Source: an uncultured Lachnospiraceae bacterium (GTDB taxonomy: Bacteria; Bacillota_A; Clostridia; Lachnospirales; Lachnospiraceae). Taken from it: a stretch of 5,465 bases of DNA. The stretch spans positions 1 to 5,465 of the forward strand of contig CAMWWF010000222.1 of assembly GCA_947177885.1 (NCBI GenBank). Direction: 5' to 3'. The first letter of the stretch is position 1. Every line of letters begins with the position of its first letter. The notes beneath the pieces were generated by a model, which was not told where the DNA came from, did not search any database, and saw nothing but the letters and a program-made list of their open reading frames with translations. Position numbers and translations under genes: made by a program. Positions 1-5,465 of the stretch are shown here, one piece after another.

Positions 1-536
1 GCTTCATCGGGATAGGTAAATCCATGAAACATTATCCCCAGCGGGAATTCCGGGCAATCGTCATAGGCCCCCTCCCCGCTCCCGAAACGGCAGGGCTCCA
101 CATATCCCTGACACTCTCTTGTGCCCAGAAAGATGTCCCTTCTGCCGCCCTTTTCCAGCGCACGCTTTGCAATGAAAAAGTGTTTGTTCTCATTCCTGTC
201 TTCTGTCAGATCCGTCCTGTTCTCATTCCACTCGAAATGGGCCTGCACCTGATACTCCACATTCGAAAGATATGTGTAGATTGAAAGCGTATTGCCTCCG
301 CCATAATCTATGGGCCTGACAGCCTGAGACTCCGACCTGATCTGCTTCATGACCCGCACCCTGTCTATCACCCAGATAATGGTGGGCTTCCAGTAAATGC
401 TCTCCAAAACGCCTTTCAGCGCCTGATAAGTGGGCACCTGATAAGAGAATTTCTCACCGCCCATTCTGCTGACGGGATCTGTGAAAAGCGCCCGCCGCCC
501 TGTCAGTGAAAACTCAATGTTGTTCTTTTTCTCCAT
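1..536 (-). CDS. cas5c: Type I-C CRISPR-associated protein Cas5c (Cas5d), N-terminal part, runs off left edge
   Basis: In type I-C systems Cas5c replaces Cas6: it cuts pre-crRNA within the repeat, then stays on the crRNA 5' handle as part of Cascade. The visible 178 codons start [10 protein letters not shown] and contain the family signature [12 protein letters not shown] (residues 138-149) followed by [10 protein letters not shown] (151-160). Tyr48 (in ESIYWKP) and Lys118-His119 (in ENKHFF) match, with a shift of two, the Tyr46/Lys116/His117 catalytic residues I recall for the Bacillus halodurans enzyme, so the nuclease centre looks intact. Family members are about 220-250 aa, so roughly 40-70 C-terminal residues are missing at the window edge. 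The ATG at 536 is chosen because the family N-terminus fits and an AAGGAGG sequence precedes it. It lies 122 nt downstream of cas3 on the same strand, presumably in one transcript. Confidence 0.93.
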   Translation of the reverse strand, partial: MEKKNNIEFSLTGRRALFTDPVSRMGGEKFSYQVPTYQALKGVLESIYWKPTIIWVIDRVRVMKQIRSESQAVRPIDYGGGNTLSIYTYLSNVEYQVQAHFEWNENRTDLTEDRNENKHFFIAKRALEKGGRRDIFLGTRECQGYVEPCRFGSGEGAYDDCPEFPLGIMFHGFTYPDE

Positions 537-658
537 GCTCCTCCTTCCCGCCGCTTAAAACACGGCCTTTCAGTCATACGAAACCGTAAGGAACTGTCGC
601 GGCATAATTTTTCAAACACGCTCTAAAACATTGTGGCATAGTAACGTCGGTTCCGTCA
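537..658 (-). other. cas3-cas5c intergenic spacer with a 21-codon open frame
   Basis: These 122 nt separate cas3 from cas5c, whereas cas genes in one operon are usually packed more tightly. No terminator (GC stem plus T-run) is visible, so readthrough is expected. On the minus strand a 21-codon frame runs from ATG at 639 to TGA at 574, beginning MPQCFRACLK and ending VPYGFV. It has only a weak, distant purine stretch upstream, so translation is doubtful. The octamer GYGGCATA (plus strand) occurs twice, at 599-606 and 633-640. The stretch may be an inserted short intergenic repeat, but one copy in one window cannot show this. Confidence 0.35.
540..546 (-). promoter_or_regulatory. Ribosome binding site of cas5c, unusually close to the start
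   Basis: The minus strand reads AAGGAGG, a full Shine-Dalgarno match, with only 3 nt between its last G and the ATG at 536. If pairing is limited to AAGGAG the gap is 4 nt. No better start codon lies nearby, so the short spacing is probably real. It could lower translation of Cas5c relative to well-spaced sites. Confidence 0.7.
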
Positions 659-3160
659 CTAAAAAACATACTGCGGTATAGTATCACCGATTTCTCCGCT
701 TAATCCTGTCCTGTCGTCATAATACATCTCATTCAGTACATACATATCCATTTTATCCTCCCACTGCACGATTCCTCTGCTCTCTCCCAGTTTTTTCAGT
801 TCATACAACGGCACATTAACCACAAATTGCTGTGCCTCCTTCAACAGCCTCTTTATCTCCTGATAGTCCGAAGACCGCTGTATCTCTTCCCATATTTCCT
901 GTCCCCGCCCTCTGCGCACGAAAACCGGGTTCCCGGCCGTCTCTATCACATTAAAGTGCTCTGCCGCTGTGCGGAACGCCTGATTCAGCGCTTTTCTCTT
1001 ATAGCCGCTGTGCTTCACACCGGAACAGACCAGGCTGGCATTGTCGGAAAGCAGATCATACAGAGTATATTCGCTTACCTTCGGAATCCGGTAATTCATC
1101 TCCCCTTTCCTTGACCAAAAGTAATATTGGAAAAAGGTATGCATTGCTTTTTCGGACAACAGATCCTGATCAAAATTTTCCGGTCTTCTGTCAAATTCGC
1201 TTAACAGCCTTTCCGTCTGTCTTGCTCCTTCCCTGATGTCCTTCAAATGCATCAGAGATTCCAGTTCGGCACTGGGATTGACAATATATGTCACTTCCAC
1301 TTTTCTTTTCCCCTCACGGTTGCATCTCCCCGCCGCCTGCACTATGGAATCCATTCCCGCCAGAGAACGGATCACACAGGAGAAATCAAAATCTATTCCC
1401 GCTTCGATCAGCTGTGTGCTGACTACTATTATTTTCTCTTCAGATGCCAGTGCCGCCCTGATTTCTTCAATGATCTCCTTTCTGTGAGCAGCATAAAGCC
1501 TTGTGGAAAGATAGTACAATTTAAATTCCTCCCCCGCCCTTCGGATGAGTTCATTATATACCGTAAGCGCCGACTGCTTTGTATTCATGACCACTAACAC
1601 ACTGCCGCTATCCTCTCCCCTGCTCCATGCAAGCTCCGCCAGTTCCTCGCCGGAATAACCGTTGTTTTTCAGCATCGCTTTCACCTGTACACGTTTAAAA
1701 GCATTCACGGCCTCCTTCGGGATCTCCACCAAACCGGACGGCTGTGCCATTTTCACAGGATACACCGGTTTCTCCAGTTCTCCCAGAAGGGGCTGCGTCG
1801 CGGTACAGAGCACACAGGTACATCCGCAGATTCCGGACAGGAAATTCACCAGACTGTTGAACAGAGCTATCTGTTTGATGGGAAGTGTCTGTATTTCATC
1901 AAAGATGATCACAGCATTCTGAAACTGGTGTGCCGGCCGCAGATTCCTTGTTCCCTCCGCGAAAAATGTGTTCAGAAATCTTACCATCGTTGTTATCACT
2001 ACAGGCTCCGCCATTCTCTGTGTCCAGAAGCTCTTGTCTGCCGCTGTCTTATCTGACTCCACATTATCTGCCGCTGACTTATCTGCTGCCCTGTCCGCCT
2101 CCGCATTGGAATGCAGCTCCAGAATATTGTCTTCTACCAACACATCCAACTCATCCTGACTTATTGCCGCCCTGATACTTTTCACCGTCTGGTCGATGAT
2201 GGACAAATACGGTATGATATAAAATATCTTACTCTTTTTTTGATTCACACAGTGGGTGAGCGCAAACCGTAATGATGCCAGAGTCTTCCCTGCTCCTGTA
2301 GGACAGGATAGCGTATAGATTCCTCCTTTTCTGTTTCCGGCCTCCCTGCAGCCCTCAGAAATGTGATTTCTCCAGACATTGAGAATGCTTGCGGATGAAC
2401 TCTTTTTCTGCAGGCTCTTTTCCAGATTGCCCAGGAAATACCGGAATAAGTATTCTCTCGCCGCGCCGCAGTCATTTTCCTTTTCCGAAACGGATAAAAA
2501 ATCAGACGCCGTGCTTCCCCCGCTCAACGCACTGTCAAGCCAGTCCGCATCCACCAACGCCGACAACAGCATCTTCTGGAACATTCCCAGAAAAAAGCTT
2601 GCTTCTTTGTAATCCTCTGTCTGTTCCCTTACTTTCCGAAACAAAGCTCCCGCCTCTTCATATGCCCGGTTCAGCAGCTCCTGCAGTTTTTCCCCTGAAA
2701 TGATCTCCTCCCGGAAGCAGGCTTCTATCTCCTGCAATTCCTCTTCCCTGCAGTTCATGCGGTTCTGATATCCGTCTTCGCCCTTTGGGGAAATATTATC
2801 CGGCAGATCCGCATGATGGGAGAAAACCGCCTCACACATGGCCTGCAGGGCAAACAACTTTTCCAGATCACCGGATTCCCCCGCATTCACCGCTATTTTG
2901 TTCAAAAGTACTGCTCCCCCCGAGGCATGTCCGCCTTTCTGTCCGGGATCCGGCTGCCCTGCCCATATGGCTTCCATGCGGGTCTGGAAGTCCCTGCCTG
3001 CCTTGCCGGCATCGTGCATCAGCCCTGCCAAATATCCCATGGACGGACAGCCGATATGCTTCATGTATTCGCTGCATAACAGGGCCACATGCTCCAAGTG
3101 CTCTTTCAGATCCTGCACAACTGTTCCTCCGGCCATTTCTGATATATGTGCAATTTTCAA
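659..3160 (-). CDS. cas3: Type I-C CRISPR-associated helicase/nuclease Cas3
   Basis: Cas3 is recruited by Cascade after target recognition; it unwinds and degrades the non-target DNA strand using ATP and a metal-dependent HD nuclease. The HD domain (about 1-210) shows His21, His49-Asp50 (LMHDAGK), His78, His115-His116 (FSHHADLPD) and Asp204 (ALVDADWL). The helicase core shows Walker A CPTGAGKT (286-293), motif II DEIQ (421-424) in place of DEAH as is common in this group, motif III CTATQP (452-457) and motif VI QAAGRCNREG (608-617). The C-terminal domain runs to residue 833, so length and catalytic residues appear complete. The start is TTG at 3160: an in-frame TGA at 3184-3182 excludes a longer form, and AGGAGG sits 9 nt upstream. 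A later in-frame ATG (3136) is less well placed and would cut the conserved N-terminus. It is the first gene of the operon. Oddity: a short duplicated segment at residues 356-375. Confidence 0.97.
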   Translation of the reverse strand: MKIAHISEMAGGTVVQDLKEHLEHVALLCSEYMKHIGCPSMGYLAGLMHDAGKAGRDFQTRMEAIWAGQPDPGQKGGHASGGAVLLNKIAVNAGESGDLEKLFALQAMCEAVFSHHADLPDNISPKGEDGYQNRMNCREEELQEIEACFREEIISGEKLQELLNRAYEEAGALFRKVREQTEDYKEASFFLGMFQKMLLSALVDADWLDSALSGGSTASDFLSVSEKENDCGAAREYLFRYFLGNLEKSLQKKSSSASILNVWRNHISEGCREAGNRKGGIYTLSCPTGAGKTLASLRFALTHCVNQKKSKIFYIIPYLSIIDQTVKSIRAAISQDELDVLVEDNILELHSNAEADRAADKSAADNVESDKTAADKSFWTQRMAEPVVITTMVRFLNTFFAEGTRNLRPAHQFQNAVIIFDEIQTLPIKQIALFNSLVNFLSGICGCTCVLCTATQPLLGELEKPVYPVKMAQPSGLVEIPKEAVNAFKRVQVKAMLKNNGYSGEELAELAWSRGEDSGSVLVVMNTKQSALTVYNELIRRAGEEFKLYYLSTRLYAAHRKEIIEEIRAALASEEKIIVVSTQLIEAGIDFDFSCVIRSLAGMDSIVQAAGRCNREGKRKVEVTYIVNPSAELESLMHLKDIREGARQTERLLSEFDRRPENFDQDLLSEKAMHTFFQYYFWSRKGEMNYRIPKVSEYTLYDLLSDNASLVCSGVKHSGYKRKALNQAFRTAAEHFNVIETAGNPVFVRRGRGQEIWEEIQRSSDYQEIKRLLKEAQQFVVNVPLYELKKLGESRGIVQWEDKMDMYVLNEMYYDDRTGLSGEIGDTIPQYVF
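2037..2096 (-). repeat. Two-copy 30-bp tandem repeat inside cas3
   Basis: Units 2037-2066 and 2067-2096 lie directly next to each other. Their first 20 plus-strand bases differ at two positions; the remaining ten have diverged. They encode residues 356-375 as two ten-residue units sharing the form xxxxDK(S/T)AAD. The repeat lies between the helicase segment LELHSN (348-352 region) and FWTQRMAEPVVITT. In relatives this position is, from memory, a variable charged loop, so the in-frame duplication is probably tolerated. It looks like replication slippage and does not disturb helicase motifs. Confidence 0.75.
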
Positions 3161-3169
3161 TACACTTTC

Positions 3170-3175
3170 CCTCCT
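3170..3175 (-). promoter_or_regulatory. Ribosome binding site of cas3, supports the TTG start
   Basis: AGGAGG on the minus strand lies 9 nt before the TTG at 3160. It is the only strong Shine-Dalgarno between the in-frame stop at 3184-3182 and the first in-frame ATG at 3136, so it decides the start. Confidence 0.8.
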
Positions 3176-3227
3176 CCCGGATCATAATTTCCCAATCACT
3201 TAGCCGCCTCATAAATTCAAAAATCGT

Positions 3228-3251
3228 TCAGTCATGTCCTGATCGGACTGA
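3228..3251 (-). repeat. Short inverted repeat in the cas3 5' leader
   Basis: TCAGTC (3228-3233) and GACTGA (3246-3251) are perfect inverted arms around a 12-nt loop. They fall within the predicted 5' untranslated leader of the cas transcript (about 140 nt, 3302 to 3161). The stem is short and could be chance. It has no T-run, so it is not a terminator. Confidence 0.3.
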
Positions 3252-3308
3252 TTGTTTATATAACACTTTTCTAAATAAAGTTTCTTGATTACCATTTTAT
3301 TTTACATA

Positions 3309-3336
3309 ATTATATCATAACTTCTTCCTATGTCAA
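3309..3336 (-). promoter_or_regulatory. Sigma-A type promoter of the cas operon
   Basis: On the minus strand TTGACA (3336-3331) is followed after 16 nt by TATAAT (3314-3309), both perfect consensus hexamers. A TG one base before the -10 box (TGATATAAT) makes it an extended -10. The spacer is one base under the optimum. Transcription should begin near 3302, giving a leader of about 140 nt before the cas3 TTG. Such a strong core suggests that expression is set by a repressor or by the leader rather than by a weak promoter. Confidence 0.82.
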
Positions 3337-3341
3337 CATAG
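3328..3341. promoter_or_regulatory. Palindrome overlapping the cas -35 box, candidate operator
   Basis: CTATGTCAACATAG has perfect 6-bp arms (CTATGT/ACATAG) around a 2-bp centre. It covers the entire TTGACA -35 hexamer, which reads on the opposite strand. A dimeric repressor bound here would block RNA polymerase. No regulator gene is present in the window, so the binding protein is unknown, and AT-rich DNA produces such palindromes by chance fairly often. Confidence 0.45.
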
Positions 3342-3450
3342 ATATATTATGATTCTATTAAAGTGATTTTTATCCGTTTACTTCAAGCCATAAATGTGTT
3401 ATCCTTTACCTGTCAAGAACATCTTGCGGATTGAAAAAATAGCATCATCA

Positions 3451-3500
3451 TAAAAGAGTTTCCCATAATTGCTGTCAGCAGAAAATGGAAAACTCTTTTA
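3451..3500. repeat. Long inverted repeat, possible bidirectional terminator
   Basis: Arms 3451-3466 and 3485-3500 are 16 nt each with a single C/A mismatch (3462/3489). The outer 11 bp, TAAAAGAGTTT paired with AAACTCTTTTA, are perfect. The 18-nt loop contains a smaller hairpin, TGCT-GTC-AGCA (3470-3480). Read on either strand the distal arm ends in CTCTTTTA, which resembles a bidirectional Rho-independent terminator, although the stem is AT-rich and the T-run only four long. No gene ends next to it on either strand. It lies about 110 bp upstream of the cas -35 box, so it could insulate the cas promoter from leftward transcription, be a protein-binding site, or be a remnant of a small mobile element. 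Confidence 0.6.
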
Positions 3501-3716
3501 AATTGCAATACACTTTCATTCCAAAAAAATCTACCCGGAGTCGAACCATACCTTTTCGGTCATACTCATTTTTTCCTCTTCCACAGCAAAGCCAACAAAA
3601 GGCGCAACAGTTCAGACAGGTCAATGAACTGTCACGGCGATGCACACTTCGCGAGAGGTACTATCTGCACCGTTACCAGAAGGCTGCATATATCTGAGAT
3701 CCGCATCCATTCTTCC
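3501..3716. other. Intergenic stretch with no convincing gene
   Basis: Nothing recognisable is encoded here. A plus-strand frame from ATG 3485 to 3697 (70 codons) has no ribosome binding site and low-complexity Gln/Arg-rich content, so I do not call it. On the minus strand, a 24-codon frame from ATG 3706 to TGA 3632 (MRISDICSLLVTVQIVPLAK plus four residues) has AAGGA 7 nt upstream. Just beyond its stop a different frame encodes IDLSELLRLLLALLWKRKK before TGA. These hydrophobic pieces could be debris of a small membrane-protein gene or chance. Confidence 0.3.
3607..3632. repeat. Inverted repeat with 8-bp perfect arms
   Basis: ACAGTTCA (3607-3614) and TGAACTGT (3625-3632) are exact inverted arms around a 10-nt loop. 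There is no T-run on either side, so termination is unlikely. It may be an operator-like site or an RNA hairpin. No adjacent gene gives it a clear role. Confidence 0.4.
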
Positions 3717-3745
3717 TTGACAACAGATTCCCCGCGTAATACGAT
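3717..3745 (+). promoter_or_regulatory. Candidate plus-strand promoter for the LysM gene
   Basis: TTGACA (3717-3722) is followed after the optimal 17 nt by TACGAT (3740-3745), which matches four of six -10 bases. Transcription would start near 3752, leaving about 170 nt of leader before the LysM protein's ATG at 3922. A weaker minus-strand pair overlaps it face to face (TTGACT at 3753-3748, GAATCT at 3730-3725, also 17 nt apart); its -10 is poor and it may not work. Any small transcript starting inside the adjoining palindrome would use this promoter. Confidence 0.5.
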
Positions 3746-3748
3746 ATA

Positions 3749-3818
3749 GTCAACAACCCTGCTGCGGCAGCGGCGCATCCGTCTTGCGGCGCTGCAGGCG
3801 GCAGGGTATAGTTGTGAC
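3749..3818. repeat. Very stable GC-rich imperfect palindrome (70 nt)
   Basis: The core 3757-3806 folds as three helices: 3757-3765 with 3798-3806 (9 bp, one G-T), 3767-3772 with 3790-3795 (6 bp) and 3774-3777 with 3785-3788 (4 bp). They are separated only by a G/AG internal loop and a G-G mismatch, and closed by a 7-nt loop. An outer helix pairs 3749-3756 with 3812-3818 (7 bp, one bulged A), leaving a 5-nt bulge TATAG on the right. It starts at the predicted transcription start of the plus-strand promoter, so it would form at the 5' end of the LysM mRNA. There is no T-run, which argues against a terminator. It may be an intergenic palindromic repeat element, an mRNA stabiliser or a small RNA. 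GC content is far above the AT-rich DNA at 3200-3500. Confidence 0.6.
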
Positions 3819-3832
3819 CCGCACGGCATCCG

Positions 3833-3906
3833 CCAAATATACATGCAGGTACGGCTACACGGCTCATTGCCCGCGGGAATCAGACCCGGGTAACCTATGC
3901 GATTGG
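3833..3906 (+). promoter_or_regulatory. Possible structured leader before the LysM gene
   Basis: Distant complementary pieces could close this region: CCAA (3833-3836) with TTGG (3903-3906), and TGCAGGT (3844-3850) with ACCT (3893-3896) plus GCG (3899-3901) across a 2-nt bulge. Inside lie two 8-bp palindromes, CCCGCGGG (3870-3877) and ACCCGGGT (3884-3891), and a hairpin CGGG-AATCAGA-CCCG (3874-3888). The GGAG of the ribosome binding region (3905-3908) overlaps the closing helix, so folding could affect translation. Some blocks loosely recall the ydaO/yuaA c-di-AMP riboswitch, which often precedes LysM and cell-wall genes, but the element is too short and lacks key parts. I do not assign it to a known class. 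Confidence 0.3.
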
Positions 3907-3921
3907 AGAAACTATATAAAT

Positions 3922-4764
3922 ATGCGAATTTTTAAGAAAACCATGATCTTTTTCTGTATGACTACACTGTTGATCTGCCCACAGCCCATAACGGTTCATG
4001 CGTCTGTTCAAAACACAGTCACCGAATATCAGGCAGAGGCGGAGGCTTTTGTCCGAGACTGTTATGAGACGCTGACCGAAGAAACTCTTGCCCTGTTACC
4101 GGAAAGAACGGACAGCAGTATTGACAGCGTCGATCTCCACAAATATCTGGCGCATTATAAAGCTGTATTTGAATGCGGACTTCAGGGATATGACAATATT
4201 GCTACTACCGTTTACTCTTTATCGGACGAGAATTATCAGGTTGTTCTGGTTCAGTATGATGCGCTCTTTGAGGGCATCGACGCCGCGCTTCCCGGTTTCT
4301 CCACAGAACTGGTTCACAGACAGGATGACGGCCAATGGAAACTCTTTGCTCCTGACTCTTCCATTCCTTTACAGTTATCTGACGAGATAACACAGATCAT
4401 GGCGTCCTCAGAGGAATTTATTTCCATCACAAACGAAGTATCGCTGAAATTTGAAAGCACCATACAGAATGATCCGGATATTGTGCTCCGGCTTTCTGAT
4501 CTGTCAAATAAAATAATCGCATTGACCGCTCAGTATCTGCAAGACGATTCTGACAGCTTTCTGAATACCCCTACCCAAAAAGATTCCTCCGAAAAAAAAA
4601 TTCCCGACACCTACACCGTTCAAAAAGGAGACTGCCTGTGGCATATCGCTGAGGATCTGTTTGGCGACGGAATGCACTGGATAGAATTGTACGAAAATAA
4701 CAAAGAATCGATCGGTGACAACCCGGATCTGATCCTCAGCGGATTGTTATTGCGGCTTTATTAA
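3922..4764 (+). CDS. Secreted LysM-domain protein
   Basis: A 280-aa protein, probably exported and held at the cell wall by a C-terminal LysM domain that binds peptidoglycan glycan chains. Residues 1-27 form a signal peptide: basic MRIFKK, hydrophobic core to about residue 19, then VHA-S cleavage after Ala27. LLIC (16-19) is a poor lipobox, so a lipoprotein is less likely. Residues 30-215 are an unrecognised domain; YDALFEGIDAALPGFS (112-127) followed by DDGQWKLF (135-142) suggests an NTF2-like fold, which is only a guess. A linker (210-229) leads to LysM at 230-280, with YTVQKGDCLWHIAEDLFGDG and a terminal ILSGLLLRLY. The ATG at 3922 is preferred over an in-frame ATG at 3784 because it begins the signal peptide. 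Its GGAG is 13 nt away, rather far. No enzymatic domain is visible. It converges with the downstream permease gene. Confidence 0.85.
   Translation: MRIFKKTMIFFCMTTLLICPQPITVHASVQNTVTEYQAEAEAFVRDCYETLTEETLALLPERTDSSIDSVDLHKYLAHYKAVFECGLQGYDNIATTVYSLSDENYQVVLVQYDALFEGIDAALPGFSTELVHRQDDGQWKLFAPDSSIPLQLSDEITQIMASSEEFISITNEVSLKFESTIQNDPDIVLRLSDLSNKIIALTAQYLQDDSDSFLNTPTQKDSSEKKIPDTYTVQKGDCLWHIAEDLFGDGMHWIELYENNKESIGDNPDLILSGLLLRLY
4592..4600 (+). repeat. Run of nine A inside the LysM gene
   Basis: The run encodes Glu-Lys-Lys-Ile just before the LysM domain (residues 224-227). Slippage here, in replication or transcription, would shift the frame and remove the wall-binding domain while leaving the secreted N-terminal part. 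Confidence 0.6.
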
Positions 4765-4801
4765 GGACTGTTATCCTGATCCACACTGCCTGTCAATATG
4801 C

Positions 4802-5465
4802 CTATGCAAGCCCCCGCTTTCCATACAGCACAGAAAAGAGCACTCCGAAAACTGCAATGTTGCAAAACAGGATGACCACATTCTGCATACAATTTTCTCC
4901 GCTTGCCAGTCTGTCCACCAGAATGCGGATCTGTTCCGTGTATGTAAATTTCGCGATCTTTTCCATCTTCTCATTGAACATGGACAGCATCGGCAGAAAG
5001 GAAAATAGCATCATCACCGGAACCGTGACCGACGTGGCCGCCATCTGGTTACCGCTGCCTACACCGATCGCTGCTCCCAGAACAACGGATGCAACGATCC
5101 CTGCTGCCATGATCAGCAAAAAGAGAACTCTCTGATACGGAGTGACGTTTTCCAGCAGTCCGCAGAACACCGCCCCTCCCAGCATACACGCCGTGAACAC
5201 ATAACTGCCTGTACCCGCAAGATACTGCCGCGGCGTGACATCCGCCATCATCAGCACTCTCAGGGTATTTTTCTCCTTCTCTTCCGAAATGATCGCGGAG
5301 ATGCTGACCATCGGCGCCATTCCTGTATACATGGAAGCAAAAAGCATCACAAAGAAATTCTCCGGCATGCCTTCTATCTTTATCGACTTTACCATAATGA
5401 CACTCAACAGCGGGAACATGACAAACTGTATCAGCACTGCCTTATTTTTCAAAGTATCCTTTAAC
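4802..5465 (-). CDS. ABC-2 type transporter permease, C-terminal part, enters from right edge
   Basis: Membrane subunit of an ABC-2 family transporter; with a separate ATPase it would export a drug, peptide or lipid-like substrate that cannot be named from this part. The frame is open to the window edge: upstream of a TTG at 5452 it continues LKDT with no stop, so the TTG is probably internal and the true start lies beyond 5465. Counting from that TTG, six hydrophobic segments lie near residues 5-21, 33-55, 82-100, 109-131, 139-157 and 191-210. After the second comes the typical cytoplasmic motif SEEKEKNTLRVLM (56-68). The protein ends KRGLA with TAG at 4804-4802. The partner ATPase gene is probably upstream, outside the window. 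It converges with the LysM gene across a 37-bp gap with no clear terminator. Confidence 0.85.
   Translation of the reverse strand, partial: LKDTLKNKAVLIQFVMFPLLSVIMVKSIKIEGMPENFFVMLFASMYTGMAPMVSISAIISEEKEKNTLRVLMMADVTPRQYLAGTGSYVFTACMLGGAVFCGLLENVTPYQRVLFLLIMAAGIVASVVLGAAIGVGSGNQMAATSVTVPVMMLFSFLPMLSMFNEKMEKIAKFTYTEQIRILVDRLASGENCMQNVVILFCNIAVFGVLFSVLYGKRGLA

Noticed and set aside
3388..3416. Second minus-strand TTGACA (3416-3411) upstream of the cas promoter.
   Set aside because: At 16-18 nt spacing only TTTATG, TTATGG or TATGGC is available as a -10 box, all too weak to call a promoter.
3426..3440. TGCGGATTGAAAAAA resembles the 3' end of a type I-C CRISPR repeat (GTGGATTGAAAT).
   Set aside because: There is no preceding palindromic repeat body, no second copy and no regular spacing, so it is a chance match and not an array or a degenerate repeat.
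3158..3517. CAATACACTTTC occurs twice (3158-3169 and 3506-3517), once over the cas3 start.
   Set aside because: One shared 12-mer is about what chance gives in a window this size, and the flanks do not match.
3530..3556. Minus strand GGTTCGACTCCGG looks like a tRNA T-arm.
   Set aside because: The T-stem is imperfect, there is no CCA or matching acceptor stem, and no D or anticodon arm lies at the right distance.
591..3637. GCCGYGACAGTTC on the minus strand in both intergenic regions (near 591-604 and 3624-3637).
   Set aside because: A 13-mer with one mismatch is expected by chance in 5 kb, and the surrounding sequence does not align.
3485..3697. A 70-codon plus-strand open frame.
   Set aside because: No ribosome binding site, it starts inside the 3451-3500 inverted repeat, and its Gln-rich composition matches no family I recognise.
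3784..3921. 46-codon N-terminal extension of the LysM protein from ATG 3784.
   Set aside because: It would place an Arg/Cys-rich segment before a clear signal peptide, and its start lies inside the loop of the GC-rich hairpin; the ATG at 3922 fits better.
4765..4801. Possible terminator between the convergent LysM and permease genes.
   Set aside because: Only a 4-bp stem (AGGA/TCCT) is found and no T-run follows it.

Overview
The window looks like chromosomal DNA from a Gram-positive Clostridia, most likely a gut Lachnospiraceae-type Firmicute. This is an inference from moderate GC content, strong AGGAGG-type ribosome binding sites, TTG start codons, a sigma-A-like promoter, a secreted LysM protein and the style of the type I-C cas genes. 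No species can be named.

Left part (1-3340, minus strand): the first genes of a type I-C CRISPR-Cas operon. A complete cas3 (HD nuclease plus superfamily 2 helicase, 833 aa, TTG start) is followed 122 nt downstream by the first 178 codons of cas5c, which runs off the left edge. Cas5c carries the Tyr and Lys-His positions known for pre-crRNA cleavage in this subtype. The usual next genes (cas8c, cas7, cas4, cas1, cas2) and the CRISPR array lie outside the window, and no CRISPR repeat is visible here. The operon has a near-consensus extended -10 promoter, and its -35 box sits inside a 6+6 bp palindrome that could be an operator.

Middle (3161-3921): about 760 bp without a convincing protein gene. 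It holds the cas promoter and leader, a 16-bp-arm inverted repeat (3451-3500), a smaller inverted repeat (3607-3632), a plus-strand promoter (3717-3745), a very stable GC-rich imperfect palindrome (3749-3818) and a possible structured leader just before the next gene. This stretch has the most unexplained structure in the window.

Right part (3922-5465): a plus-strand gene for a secreted 280-aa protein with a C-terminal LysM domain, facing a minus-strand ABC-2 type transporter permease that enters from the right edge. These two genes converge with a 37-bp gap and show no functional link to the cas operon. The cas and LysM genes are divergently arranged around the structured intergenic region. 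I see no clearly new multi-gene system. The best leads are the intergenic structures and the possible cas operator.
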